Of a stretch of 64,000 nucleotides of DNA, positions 21,906 through 34,157 are shown piece after piece. A model generated the notes under the pieces. It worked only from the letters and a program-made list of their open reading frames with translations, had not been told where the DNA came from and searched no databases. Each line of letters begins with the position of its first letter. The stretch's first letter is position 1. A program made the position numbers and the translations under genes. The stretch spans positions 176,842,247-176,906,246 of the forward strand of contig CP136064.1 in NCBI GenBank assembly GCA_032622095.1. The letters are read 5' to 3'. The stretch is from Siphonodentalium dalli (taxonomy: Eukaryota; Mollusca; Scaphopoda; Gadilida; Siphonodentaliidae).

Positions 21906-22618
21906 CTAGAATGTTGATCCGTTCAAAGCCAAGTATATTATTGGGGGAGAACGATCCATTAAGTCTGAGTCGATGGTTTGTTCACAACGGATGGAGTCAT
22001 GATACATTATGAAGGATGATGGCAGGGTCCCCTCAAATATGTTCTTTGACACAGTATTGTCCCGCACTGTGTCACTTGCATCTTACTGTGTTGTACTATA
22101 TATAAGACCAAGCACATATTGCACACATATATCTTCTTATAAATAAATTATCTCTTAGAAAGTGTCCAGAGATGTCTTGCCTATTTATACTGACAATTTA
22201 TTTTTATTCTTGTGGCAAAGGACTTGAGGGAGTGATTTGCTATGTTGACTAAGGTGTTAATTTAGTATGTGAAACATGTATGCCGGGGGATGTATCGAGT
22301 GGACGGAGAAAGTATTTTCTTTATCATCAGATGAACATAATTTAAACTCCCAATTTTGATCAACCCGACCAGGAATTATAGAACAACCATCTATATATGC
22401 CCAGCAATATTTAGCAATACATAAGGACATGATAACATTGTTTAACATTTTTAAACAATACTGTGCACCCTATCCACGTGTATGGCTAAACACATCGTTG
22501 GCATAGATGAGTTGTTGTAGTTGTTACATTGATGCTGGTCGGGTTTCTCCAAATTTAACACCAAACAGAATGATGCATAAGCTACGGTGGCTGGTTTAGG
22601 ACATGGGAAATTGTTCTT
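21906..22618. other. Non-coding DNA, nothing recognised
   Basis: Only very short ORFs are present and none has a domain. Confidence 0.4.
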
Positions 22619-22695
22619 TTTATTTCATGGCCACGAAATACTAATTCGTGGCCACTAAATTACTAATTCGTGGCAACGAAATACTAATTTGTGGC
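22619..22695. repeat. Short tandem repeat of a CGTGGCCACGAAAT-type palindrome
   Basis: Three to four units of about 20 bp, each ACTAATTCGTGGCNACGAAAT or close to it. The core TTCGTGGCCACGAA is a perfect palindrome. Confidence 0.85.
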
Positions 22696-22740
22696 GAATT
22701 ATAACTGATTGACCTTTGCATATATCCAGATACCTTTACG

Positions 22741-22890
22741 GTGGGATAGGATAGGATGGGATATTTTATTTCAATATATACATATTAATACATACTACAT
22801 TTGACAAATATTGTATTGTATATTCAAGGGGGTGACATAGACAGGCTAGACTGTCTTACTGCCACCCTGCTACGGTATGGTTACACTTGA
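22741..22890 (-). mobile_element. Probable LINE 3' end, minus orientation
   Basis: On the minus strand the segment ends in TGAAATAAAATATCCCATCC followed by TATCCTATCCC. This is a poly(A)-like signal followed by a short tandem tail, as in CR1/L2-type LINEs. No coding sequence accompanies it. Confidence 0.4.
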
Positions 22891-22949
22891 TGATGTTTTA
22901 GAAACAATTTGTACGATCGCAGAGAAGCTACTATAAACCCCTTATGGCG

Positions 22950-23705
22950 TGGGATCCGGGCTCTATGGGGATATGAACGTCCGATATAAACTAGCCCAGA
23001 GAGAACGGGGAAACACGGGTCAGGTGGCTCCAAGAAAAACTGAATATTCATTAGTTTTTACCACAAGGGATCGAATGGGAATGACATTTCACTCGGCATA
23101 TATATTGGCCGAATTAAGTCAAATAAGGGGTTTTGTAGGGTGGGCCCAAAACAAACTTATAAATATTCACCCCTTTCAACCATATCCGATCCAAAATGGT
23201 CGCCGCTCAGAAGGGGTCAAATAGGGTACACATTATTTCTTGGTCACTTGACCGATATAGATCAAATAAAGGGTGTTGTACGGTGGCTAGAAAAGCAAGC
23301 CAAATTTTCACACCTTCAGCCAATTCGAGCGAAAATGATAAATGATCATTGGGGTCCATATAATTATGGTACAATGCAATTGGTCCCCCCCAATATTAGG
23401 TCGAATACAGTGTGTTGTATGGTGACCCCTGATGAGACAAACTAAATAATCACCGGCTTATCCATCTCCGATCCAAAATGGCCGCCCAGATGGGTTCAAA
23501 TATGGCACCTATACAATTTCTCGGCCCCTTAACCGTTTGATGTGGTAGAATTGGTGCTGTAGGGTGGCCCCAAGATATACTGAATGTCGTGGGTGCCCTG
23601 TGTGACCCACCCCCCAGGACGGCGGCAACTTTGGATCGGGTTGGTGAAAGGGGTGATTACTTAATTTGTTTTACGGGCCACCCTACAACACCCTTTATCT
23701 CAAAT
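22950..23705. repeat. Diverged repeat units with an inverted terminal unit
   Basis: At least three plus-strand units share TTGTAGGGTGG(C/G)CC, an AATATTCACCCCTTTCA-like part and GATCCAAAATGGCCGCC (for example 23115-23215, 23270-23300, 23450-23490). The last unit (about 23620-23700) is the reverse complement, so the outer parts could fold back. ORFs across this region are shadows of the repeat. Confidence 0.65.
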
Positions 23706-23754
23706 CGCCGTGGCTGATGCCATGATGGTGGACTTGACATACTTGACATATGTG

Positions 23755-24180
23755 CATAATATCAACTCGCACAATTCATGAAAAGGCTAATCGTGTAAGT
23801 TAATATCTGTATAATCAGTAAACGCTCTTTAATTTTTTTAAACCGTCCAAACAATTTGTTTCCACTAAAATGTCAGACTGGAAACAAGTAGACTCTGAAA
23901 GTAGACCGCCATATTTGATACTTTTGTTAATTTCAACTCGCACATCCACCAGAAGGTTAGTTATGAGGATTAATATTTGTATAATAAGCAAACGCTCTTT
24001 AAATTCTTAAAACAGTCCAAAAACACTTTTTTTCAATAAAATTTCAACTGGACACAGGTCAACTCTGAAAGTAGACACGCTATTGATAAATAAACCGTTC
24101 GCATGTCATTTTAGACAATCCGAAATTGCGCGACCGTTGTTTTTGACCAAAGGAATCTGACTTTTGAAATCAGTGAGGGT
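23755..24180. repeat. Tandem duplication of about 185 bp
   Basis: Two successive units share TCAACTCGCAC, GCAAACGCTCTTTAA (GTAAACGCTCTTTAA in the first), TTCAATAAAATTTCAACTGG-like text and CTCTGAAAGTAGAC. A related third block at 24535-24710 contains CTGGAAACAGGTAGATTCTG and the GCGCGACCRTTGTTTT string that follows the second unit. Confidence 0.7.
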
Positions 24181-24534
24181 GGGGGTAGGGTTAGCTTTTC
24201 TGCGATATCTTTACCAAAATTCGATGTATCGAAGTTTTGTTTGTGGCATGTGATCAAGATATCCTTGTATATTGTTCATGTTCGTCTATATGTGTTCTAG
24301 CTGATTTTAAGAATATACAATACCTTAATATTTGGGAAAGAAAATTGAAAATGCAGTCATAAATACAATTCATCTGATGATTTTATGATAAAATTCCACA
24401 TTAAGATATGTAATTAAGTAATTATGGCAAGATCTCTCCATGTTTTACGATTTATAAGAACAAAGAAAGTCACTTACCGAACTGGCTATGCGTAATAGCA
24501 TGTTTTTATTACCAGGTGGACGGGAACAAAAATA
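24181..24534. other. Non-coding spacer between related repeat blocks
   Basis: AT-rich, no gene or structure seen. It separates the tandem pair at 23755-24180 from the related block at 24535-24710. Confidence 0.4.
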
Positions 24535-24710
24535 GAGGGGTACACAAACAAAAGCCTCAGAAAAACCTGTTTCCAATAAAATATCAAGCTGGAAACAGGT
24601 AGATTCTGAAAATAGACACACTGGTGGTATAGAAACTGTTCTCATATCGCTTTTAACATTCCGAAAACGCGCGACCATTGTTTTCGACATAAGGAATCCG
24701 ACTATATGCG
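24535..24710. repeat. Third, separated unit of the 185-bp repeat family
   Basis: It shares CCAATAAAATATCAAGCTGG, the TAGATTCTGAAAATAGACAC block and GCGCGACCATTGTTTTCGAC with the tandem pair upstream. Confidence 0.65.
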
Positions 24711-24925
24711 TAGAATACAAAGCTGAATCATACTTTGAACACGATAATGTTCCCAAAGTCTCAGGTGTACGAACGCGCCACTTAGAAATAATAAGCGACG
24801 AAGATCATATTTATAACTCAACCCGCGATCGAATCTTAAATGTTCAGAATAATGTCTCATTTCTGCCGAACGTATCAAAGTTTTAAAAAGAAAGTGAAGA
24901 CAAACGCCGATCCGAGAACGCGTAC

Positions 24926-27319
24926 TTGCCCAGTATAGCCCCTATTTCAGATGTATTGAGGTATACCAGAGAAGTAATTGAAAATGATTATCGTACAGAC
25001 GATACTGAGGAAGATGATGACGATGATAATGATGGTGCCGATGAGGAGGACGATGATGATGATGACGATGATTATTATTATTATGGTTATGAAAATTACG
25101 ACTATGTTGACGACTACCGCGACGGCGATGATGAAGATGACTGTGCTGTTGATGATGATGATGACGACGATGATGATGATGATGATGATGATGGTGGTGG
25201 TGAAATTGATGGTGAGGATGAGGATACTGTTGTTTGTGGAAATGATGACGAAGTTGCTGACGATGACGATAAAGATGTTGGTGTTGTTGTTGATGTTGTT
25301 GTTGACACTGCTGTCGATGGCATAAAAGTACTAGCGTTAAATGTCTGCGGGATAAGAAAAAAATTGGCATACCCTGAATTCCAAGAAATGTGTCTGAAAT
25401 ACGATATTCTGTGCCTTTTAGAGACAAAGACTGATGACTGTGATCAGCTTGTTCTTCCGGGCTTTGTTCTGTACATGAAAAACCGAACAAAACTTTCACG
25501 TGTTAAATCCGGCGGAATCATTATTGGTGTCAAATCAGATTTAGAAGCATCGACACGCATATTGCATACGAACTGTCCATTTATTCACTGGTTGGAAATT
25601 TGTCATCACAATGTTAAAATTATTGTGGGTGCAGTCTATGTTCCCCCAGAAGGAACTAGATATGTATCTAACTCAGCCTATAGTATTCTTGATGGGGATA
25701 TTTTGCACATGCGGGAACGATATGATAACATTTTTGTAACTGGCGATTTCAATGCACGCACCTCTCAGAATTTTGACTATATCCCCAATGAAGAAAATGA
25801 GATTGACATATACGACAATGATGTATCTACAGAAGCGTCACTCGAAGAGTGTGGGATGCCCTTAAAGAGGCATAGTATGGATAGAGTTTCGAATAATTTC
25901 GGTCGCCAATTACTGAGCGTTTGTCATAACAACAAACTAGTAATAATAAACGGAAGATTAGGAACCGACCGGGAAATAGGGACTTACACCTGTCGAGACG
26001 CATCAGTTGTAGATTATATGATTTGTTCTTTAAATGCACTGCCATTGATCGTAGACTTCGCAGTCGAAGAGACAAATAAATTGTTCTCAGATGTTCATAA
26101 ACGTATCTCAACCGTAATAGCAGTACCTATGAAATACCATGCAGATATACGAGATGACAAATCCTATACTAATCTTACCCATAAATGGGACTCTTCCAAA
26201 ACAACTGAATTTGTATGGAACCTGGACCCTGTGGAAATCTCAGAATTGCGATTTTTGTTGAACGGTTGTTCCCCCTCTACCACTAGTAATACGGAAATCA
26301 ATGAAATAGTTGCCAGGATATCGCACGTCCTCATTAAGTCGTCATATGATACATTTGGGCCTAACACTAAAAAGCCGAAAAAGCGAAGAAAGGACAACAA
26401 GCCTTGGTTTAATTCACCATGCCAGAGAGCGCGAAAAGAATATCGCAAAGCCGAGCGATGTCATATGCTACAACGTAACGATAGTACAAACAGCGAAATA
26501 GAGATCGAATCATTAGAGGAACATTTTCAATTACTTAATTCCGAAACAATTACAGAAGACTTAAATATGAACAATGAAGCAAGCAATACAAATAACAATC
26601 TAAATCGAACAATAGACAGGGAAGAAGTAACTAAAGCTATAAAGAGTTTAAAAAATATGAAATCCCCAGGTGAAGATGGAATTCTCAATGAATATCTCAA
26701 GGCATCCTCCGATACCCTGATAGACATATACTGCAAAACATTTAATTTAGTTTTTGAATCAGGCTGTGTACCAGAAATATGGGGGATCGGAACAATTATT
26801 CCACTGTGTAAAAATAAAGGTGATAAGGGAAATCCAAAAAATTACAGACCCATTACCCTTTTGAGCTGCTTTGGGAAGTTATTTACGAAGATTCTCTCAA
26901 ATAGATTATATGATTACATTGAAGATAACGAAACTCTATGTGAGAACCAGGCGGGTTTCAGAAAAGGTTATTCCACGACGGATAATATATTTGTTCTACA
27001 TTTACTATCCGAAATTTCGAAGGCTCTTAACAGGAATTTGTACTGTGCTTTCATTGACTTTGGGAAGGCATTTGACAAAATATGGCGACAAGGACTTTGG
27101 TACAAACTTTCGACCATTAGTATAAATGGGAAACTACTCACAGTTATTAAAAACATGTACACTAACATTAAATCGAAAGTTCGAATGGGCGACCAGACAT
27201 CCGATTGTTTCCCATGTTTATCTGGGGTAAGACAAGGTGGTAACCTATCACCCCTGTTATTCTCACTTTACCTGAACGATCTGGAAGAATTTCTAAAATC
27301 AGAAGGTGGGTGGGATTGA
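24926..27319 (+). pseudogene. LINE ORF2, part 1: acidic N terminus, APE endonuclease, RT
   Basis: Residues about 30-130 are an Asp/Glu-rich tract encoded by a GAT/GAC microsatellite. An apurinic-type endonuclease follows (LNVCGIRKKL near 25335, LLETKTD, TGDFNAR, VVDYMIC, FSDVHKRI at the usual SDH position). RT motifs then run from KSPGEDGI, NYRPITLLSCFGKLFTKIL (26844), FIDFGKAFDKIW (motif A, 27052) and SGVRQGGNLSPLLFSLYL. The frame ends prematurely at TGA 27317-27319, just before motif C. The cause is a one-base change in the G-rich run at 27305-27314, because the next frame resumes at once. The frame is open only from 24886 and has no ATG near its start; the codon at 24926 is TTG. Confidence 0.85.
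24990..25320 (+). repeat. In-frame (GAT)n/(GAC)n microsatellite in the LINE ORF
   Basis: Long runs of GAT and GAC triplets encode poly-Asp/Glu. The opposite strand gives a His-rich shadow frame, and a third frame gives a Met-rich one. A second GAT tract lies after the stop, at about 28627-28730. Confidence 0.9.
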
Positions 27320-28575
27320 TTAAAATGTCACGGGATATAGAAACTCACTTGAAGATGTATGTCAAACTATTCATTATTTTATACGCAGACGACACCGTTC
27401 TTATGACTGAAACACCTTTAAAACTGCAGAAGGCACTTAACAGTTTTCAAAAGTATTGCCAGAAGTGGAAATTGAATGTAAACGTCGAGAAAACCAAAAT
27501 TATGTTGATATCCAAAAGAAGCATGCCAAAGAATAGAACTTTTTTATACAACGGTGAGGAAATTGAAGTAGTAAAGCATTTTAACTATCTTGGTATTATA
27601 CACACCAAATCAGGCTCATATAACGCGGCAAAGAAGGTATTGGTAAATAAAGCAACTAAAGCAATGTACTCTATTATTTCTAAGTCGAGAATACACTGTC
27701 TGTCGGTTAGAAACATGTTCGAACTGTTTGATGCGCAAGTATTACCGATTATGTTGTACTGTTGTGAAGTATGGGGGTCGGGAAATAATGAGATTTTTGA
27801 AAACATACATAGAAGATTTTTGAAATACGTTCTCCATCTTAAATCATCTACCCCTAATTATATGATACATGGTGAGAGCGGTAGACTACCCATAGAGTAC
27901 ACTATCAACTTGCGTATTGTGAAATACTGGATGAAAGTTAAGAATATGGAGCAAGGCCGATTCTGTAAGATTCTCTATCAACTGGCCCTGAAAATATGTG
28001 AAGCTGAGGAAGCAAAGTTCCAATGGATTGAAAAAGTAAAAGATATTCTAACAAAATCTGGGCAGATTCATCTATTAAATGTTGGTTATATCACATGTCC
28101 AGAACAAATGGCACGCTATTTCAAATGTAGTCTGAATAGCCAATTTCGAGGCATCTGGCTATCTGACATAGAAAAATCTAGCCGAGGCAATACCTACAAA
28201 ATTTTCAAACACGATATTAATTTCGAAAGATACTTGGATTATTTGGATACAAAAAACCGAATAACTTTGTGTCAATTCCGTACTTGTAACCATCACTTGC
28301 CAATAGAGAAAGGTCGATGGAACGATACAAACTTACTAAATAGACTATGTCCATTATGTAATAAACGACAGCTCGGAGAAGAACTGCATTATCTACTAGA
28401 ATGTATATGTTTCAGCGAAGAAAGAAATCGTATCTTGCCTAGCAAATTTACCAGCATAGATCATGCAACTATTGACATTTTAGACGAGCTGCTGAATTTG
28501 GAAGATATGGCTAGTATGCGTAGATTATGCTCCTTCATCCGACTGATACAGCTTAAGTTAAACACATATGAATAA
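27310..28575 (+). pseudogene. LINE ORF2, part 2: RT motif C, thumb and zinc knuckle
   Basis: It opens with the segment leading to YADDTVLMTE (catalytic motif C, about 27382). The connection domain then includes NYLGIIHTKSGSY and LPIMLYCCEVWG. The C terminus has FRTCNHHLPIEKGRW and a CPLCNKRQLGEELHYLLEC knuckle (28348-28404; C-x2-C-x8-H-x4-C). The stop at 28575 is in the expected place for the family. Apart from the single frameshift joining it to part 1, the sequence looks well preserved, which suggests a fairly young insertion. Confidence 0.85.
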
Positions 28576-28740
28576 CTCGTAGTGTTGTTGTTGTTGATGT
28601 TGTTGTAATAATAGTCTCAGAGATTTGCTGCGATATGATGATGATGAATATGATGATAATGATAACGATGATGGTGCTGAATATGATGATGATGATGATG
28701 ATGGTGATGATGATGGTGATGACGATGATAATGCTATTAA
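28576..28740 (+). repeat. LINE 3' UTR microsatellites, (GTT)n then (GAT)n
   Basis: GTTGTTGTT-type repeats from about 28583 are followed by GATGAT repeats to about 28730. The same two triplet types occur inside the ORF N terminus. Confidence 0.85.
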
Positions 28741-28956
28741 TACATTAGGAAGGCGTTGATTATATTTACACTAAGAAGTTCTTGTATATATTATACATAT
28801 GCTGTTATATTCTCATTCTTGTGTATATATTTTCTCCTTGTACTTCTCAATATCTATATTTGATCAGAGAATAAAACATTATTATAAACATTTTGATTCA
28901 AATATATCGTTTTAAATTTTTTATTTTTTTTAGATTGAACTCCTTGCTCAATTTAA

Positions 28957-29390
28957 AGGCCCACTTAATTTTCGAGTCGCCGATTATTTTTGTATGGTGA
29001 TTGATATACGGTTTTAATAACAATCTTTGCCATAAAACATCTGTGTCTCAGAAGATGCCCACAGAGAAATAGAAAACTGCTGAAATCATTTAAATCATTC
29101 CCCCCTCTGACACCCATAATGCAACAGAACTCAAACTTTTTCAATGGAAGGGGAAGAACTCTATCTTTAATATATAGTGTTATTCCCCCTGCATTGAAAA
29201 ATAATACTGATTTTTACTTCAATCTTGACGACAAAACGTGTTGGCAACTCAACAAAAACAACATGTCCACAGTTTATTACACCGGATAAGTTGATAATAT
29301 AATGTTTTGGAGATTCCTCTTTCAAATGGTATATAATAATGCAAATATGTTATATAATGTTATCTGGGGGTTCGAAAATTAAGTAGGCCT
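28957..29390. mobile_element. Non-autonomous TTAA-flanked element (MITE family C), 434 bp
   Basis: It is flanked by TTAA at 28953-28956 and 29391-29394. The left end AGGCCCACTTAATTTTCGAG and the reverse complement of the right end, AGGCCTACTTAATTTTCGAA, are inverted repeats of at least 20 bp. No coding capacity. Confidence 0.85.
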
Positions 29391-29452
29391 TTAATGGGAC
29401 TCAATGCCTTCAAAGTAGAAAATACAAAAAAATAGATCGACTTTGTTCCTAT

Positions 29453-29709
29453 TTTCATTATTAATAGCTCTCCAATGATGATATTTCGCATGTCAAACCA
29501 TTGTTATGTAAACACTAACGGTACTTATACAGTGGTATTACCGACAAATGTTTAATTAGTCCAATGAGATACTTATTAAACTCTTCACAAGTAAACGGTA
29601 AATATTTGAAATTACTACACGATTAGCATTGTTTGTTGGAAAATCACTGTAACTTTTTTGTTTTCATTGAACAGGCGATATTTCATTATTAGAGAACTAT
29701 CAATAATGG
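29453..29709. repeat. Small inverted-repeat element, about 257 bp
   Basis: The left arm (29453-29500) with AATAGCTCTCCAATGATGAT is matched by the reverse complement of 29667-29709. The unpaired centre is about 165 bp. No target duplication is obvious. Confidence 0.6.
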
Positions 29710-30730
29710 ATATAATAACAATGTTTATTAGTTCTCCATTTACTATAGTGACGTTTTACACACACTTTTAAATATTTTGCATATTTACCCACTGCAAGTG
29801 CCTTTGGTCCCTATGGGCAATTCTCCCTTTAGAGCGCTCACTAAAAATAAAAGCATTGTGGTATCGCCAATTTCCAAGTCAAAACCTCCCATAGCATGTC
29901 CAGAGGTCGCATGGATTCGAATACATTACTATACATCGTAGTATAGAAAACGTGGTAGTAATATTGACACATCGGGAGGGGGGGGTGGGTAATATAATGA
30001 GGTAATATAAACCATTTTATGAGGACAAACACTTAGTTTATCATAATGAAACATCTGATTCTTTCACATGGCTACACATATCACCTCATCCGTTAATCGA
30101 AACAGAACGCGAGATTAGAATCATGGACCGCCAATTTTATTGCACCACATTTAGTCTGGGGGTTGAATAGCACTGGATAATAATTTGTAACAGATAGAAA
30201 GCATGCCACATATTTACGGTACAACCGACCAATAACTATACAGGGCACGTATACTATCAATAACTATATCAAATGTGTCTGAACATATAATCCACGAATT
30301 AATGACATCCCTATACATTTCATAGCAGGTAGATGTACATCAATTCATTTTGCCGCCGCGGTGGTCCAGTCGGTAATGTACATAGCGCATTATACCCCAT
30401 GAGTCTTTCAGTTATTTATCATAATCGTGTATCTGGGCCTAAATTACAGTAGTTCACCAGAGTGCAGTGGAGTATTTTTTACAGTGAATGTATTCCTCTG
30501 TGTGGTCTTTCCACTAATAATAAAAGCGGAAATGCCACATTATTTCAAGGAATAAGTACGGATTGGCACAATATTGTTTGCCAAATTATGTCCGCAAGGA
30601 GCGCCACCATGTCCCGTTTGGCTAATTTGCATAATGTATCGCGGGCATCGTGACCCTAACACTGTCGCCTATGTGGAATTGTGTAGTTTCGTATAACAAA
30701 ATAACATAACCTATCCACCGAGGATGTACA

Positions 30731-30825
30731 ACGAGTCTCCAGTTTATAGCGCAAAACGAGTCCTAATTTACTGGACGAGTTTTGTAAAATCCCCTATAAA
30801 CTGGGGACGAGTTGTAGATTATATT
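30731..30825. repeat. Fold-back repeat family H, copy 1
   Basis: It contains CCAGTTTATAGCGCAAAACG, TACTGGACGAGTTTTGTAAA and TATAAACTGGGGACGAGTTG, so it is internally palindromic. It is related to 59438-59535. The short ORF at 30724-30957 overlaps it and is not supported. Confidence 0.75.
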
Positions 30826-33525
30826 TATTACATGAACAACAACCTCGATAAAAAATACTTAACTCAACAGATGGGACGTGAAACTAACATCAGCTTCTAT
30901 AAGGCATCCGATGACGTTTCAGGTAACTATGCGTTGTTTGCCATCGTAAAGAAATAGTCCCAGATGGCAGACAAATAAAGACGTTTTGACGTATATAATG
31001 GCGTATATTTAATGAAATAACTTTTCAAACTTGTCATTCATTATAGTTTATTGGAAAACTATTGGAAGCATAGTATTTCGAGACGTATCGTATGAATTGT
31101 AAACTGACGACAAACCGGAATTCAAAGGTCACCTGGCACTATTTCATGTTATTATACGAACGTTTCATATCACAATTGACATGCAGAATGGGTTTATTGA
31201 ATGGAATAAGGGTAGGGTAATGTAATAAACACATATACACCACACACATAGGACACATTCATCATCTAGTATTTCAGTAATATATAGCATTGTCTTCTTG
31301 CATTGAGAATGCTGATTAACTCATTTAATGATAGCCACTGCAATGATATTAACACACACTTACTACCATACATAGTCTACGCTCAAGTTGACCGTAAGCC
31401 TTGATTTGAACTCCCAGTGCCATAATGGCACAACCAATGGCTCAAGAAATATTAAACAATCCGCGTTTATTTACAAAAAGACCCATGGGAAATCTACAGA
31501 AGACCATAAAAGCACTCATGGTCTTGTAAATTGATGTCCACGTTGCAAGAGGGTGTCGCCATTAACGTGTTATAGAACATGATCCTCCGGCCAACAGTAT
31601 CCCCAAATTAAACCTCTCACCGTATCGGTACTAGACACATGAGCAACCTTTGTAGTAATCCACAGCTGCTAGACAATTATGTCATCATTATCCCTTCAAT
31701 CAATCCCCCACTGGCACTATACGCAAAACCACAGCACTGGACCACAATGGTCAGACATTACATTCGCATATGTGGGCGATTCCTTTGTGATTCATCTTTT
31801 GACCGATGGGTTCTTAAGACGGCGGAGTGGTGGATTACTTCAGCATTGCTATTGTTTGAAGTAATCGCCCCTGGTAAAGGGTCAGACGCACGTTTTGCCA
31901 AAATTTCCTGGTATTTCAAAATGGGTTTCTCGATATCTGTTTGGAATTTGTTTGTGAAATTTGGTATAAAGCGAATTTTTGTAATAACACAATATTTAAG
32001 AACCATCGAACCATTTGGCATTATAACCTCATTTACTTCACTTTTATGGCATGAACAATATTTAAAATGTCACTGTTTCAGCTGCCAATAACTTCTGTAA
32101 AATATATTTTGTTTAAAAGTACAGTTCACATTATTATCCATGATATCTTATATGAAGATCATGAGAGGAGACTTATTTATTCTTGATTCGTGAAATGTAA
32201 TGATTATTTTCATTTAAAAATGCAACTACCCATAGATAATTTTCTATATTTTGGAATTTTCATCTCATGCATGTTGATCAATGAAAATTGGGCTGATATG
32301 AGTTCTGGGTCATGGGTCATTAACCAATAGCTGACAACCATATCGATTAGCAATGTGGCCTAATTCCAGTTGATTGCTCCCCGCTCGAGTGGACCACACT
32401 GCATATCAATATTTGCTTTCATTGGTTTGGAATATTTGTGACTGCTGTATTCTTCATTATAATATATGGGGGATGATGTTATATTATGCAATTAAAAATC
32501 TAAATCAACATTATGATACAAATGAAGCCTCCTCTCATAGAGACAAGACAATAAGATATTTGGTGATTGGAGTGTTGTGTGAAATTATTATTATTCAAGC
32601 AGTGCTTGGTACCAAAAGAAACAAAACAGAAATTATATTTTTTAAATTCTCAAATGTATTAAAATCTGTTGTTTTTTGTCGTCTCTTAAAAAATAATTGA
32701 TCAGATTCTACATACAATGAAGATGATAGTGAAATTCAATATTTTTCGCCAGATAGATCCAGAGAAATTCTTTGTTGAAAATTACTTGCCATTTTTGGAC
32801 GGATTTATGCAAAACGTGCGTCTCCCCTTGATGTATACATGACGTTGCTGTGGCAAAGTTATGTTTTTAAGAAAAAAAACCGCTAATTTTCGTTAGTCTT
32901 TGGCTATTAAACATTTAAGAACAATTTTTTTTTTGGTGTAAACCGACCATATTCAAGATGGCCCTTCTGATCGTCTTGGAACAACTCATAATTGAAATAA
33001 TTTAGAATATAACTGTTCTTGAATGTTTCATACAGATTATAGCGAAAACCGCGGAGATTGTCGGACATGAACGAGTGCTTGACTATTCAGCACGTCCGGA
33101 TTTGGCAATCAATTTGTGTTGGTCTAAAATCAGTGTTGTTTCTCTGCACCTATACAACTCATCTTCTCTGATTACACAACCCACGACCTCAGAAATATAT
33201 CATTATGGTAGTACGGCGTGTTGTCAATTTATTATCATCCACAACTGAAACTTAATTGTTAGTTTCAGATATTATCGTTCTTGAAATCAACACGTCTACA
33301 TTCTTTACAAGCTAAACAAGACATTTCGTCATAATTATTGTGTATGCTTTACTGTGAAATTGCGATTTTTCCGCTCTCCGTCAACGGATTCTCACAATGT
33401 TTGGTTTTCTAAAAGGCGAGGGTTCGAACTGTCCGAACTGAACTCCATGCATTTAAAGTTGAAAAAATAGTGGGGAAGACAGACAATCCGAGTTGATAAT
33501 GAATTTAAGTATATAAATATAAATA

Positions 33526-33668
33526 ATAAACGGCGGATTGAACGTGGTCATGGGTTTTGACCGCGATAAAAATTCAGCAAACTCCCCATGAACCACTTCG
33601 GGGTTCATGCAATTTGCTGAATTTTTCTCGCGGTGAAAATCCCATGACCACATTGAAACCGCCGTTTA
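33526..33668. repeat. Fold-back element (143 bp) abutting a Helitron-like element
   Basis: The arms begin TAAACGGCGGATTGAACGTG and end with the reverse complement, GCCGTTTA, at about 33668. The centre is CCATGAACCACTTCGGGGTT. The next base pair starts the Helitron-like element. Confidence 0.85.
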
Positions 33669-34157
33669 TCTCATGTATATATTTGAAGACCTCTGTTTGT
33701 CTGTATGTTTGTTTGTCTGTCATTTATACAAATCTACGATTCTCGACCGATCGGGACGAAACTTGGTACGTGTGTGTAGTTTGACCAGGCGGTCGACGTT
33801 GTCGTATTGGCGAGCCTGTGCGGCGCCCGCTTCGCGCATGCGCAGACGAGATCTCGGAAACGGATGGAGCTATCGACTTGAAATTTGCTATGTGAATGTA
33901 TCTTGCCCCGGATACGAATTTTATCGGGTCGCCGAGCCCGTGCGACGCCAGCTTCGCGCATGCACAGACGAGATCTCGGAAACGGGTGGAGCTATCGACT
34001 TGAAATTTGGTAATGCGCAGACCAGATCTCGGAAACGGGTAGAGCTATCGACTTGAAATTTGTTTTTTTAATAGCCCGGACAACGTCGGGCTGTGTAGAG
34101 CTATCGACTTGAAATTTGGTTTTTGAATAGCCCGGACAACGTCGGGCTCATCGGCTA
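33669..34157 (+). mobile_element. Non-autonomous Helitron-like element 1 (left of a head-to-tail pair)
   Basis: It starts with TC (TCTCATGTATATATTTGAAG) after an A. It has a CTGTTTGTCTGTATGTTTGT stretch, then GACCGATCGGGACGAAACTT. Units of a minisatellite containing GATCTCGGAAACGGGTGGAG follow, and the 3' part carries the hairpin AGCCCGGACAACGTCGGGCT plus CATCGGCTA. The 3' CTRR is degenerate (CTAT). A second element of the same family follows directly. Confidence 0.65.

Larger units (their letters stand above)
24886..28875 (+). mobile_element. LINE of I/Nimb-like type, nearly full ORF2 with one frameshift
   Basis: The element spans an open frame from 24886, a coding region of about 1,215 residues in two frames, and an AATAAA at 28870-28875. 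The 3' UTR contains GTT and GAT microsatellites. No ORF1 is present upstream and no ATG heads the coding frame, so the 5' end is probably truncated. The clade assignment rests on the C-terminal HHLPIEKGRW segment plus a CCHC knuckle, which I associate with Nimb/I-like elements of molluscs. Confidence 0.8.
29391..33525. other. Non-coding DNA with small inverted repeats
   Basis: No gene is supportable. ORFs at 31639-32091 and 32374-32700 begin with, or contain, ATG but have no domain and unremarkable composition. The structures I see are the inverted repeats at 29453-29709 and 30731-30825. Confidence 0.45.

Noticed and set aside
23140-23445. 101-residue ORF
   Set aside because: Runs across diverged copies of a non-coding repeat and shows the repeat text translated.
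24942-25499. His-rich 185-residue ORF on the minus strand
   Set aside because: It is the antisense shadow of the GAT microsatellite and endonuclease of the plus-strand LINE.
30359-30385. tRNA-like A box (GCGGTGGTCCAGTCGGTAA), possible tRNA gene or SINE head
   Set aside because: No B box, no cloverleaf and no anticodon arm follow; at most a decayed SINE fragment.
31639-32091. 150-residue ORF with an ATG
   Set aside because: No domain, no splice or polyadenylation support, and composition like its surroundings.
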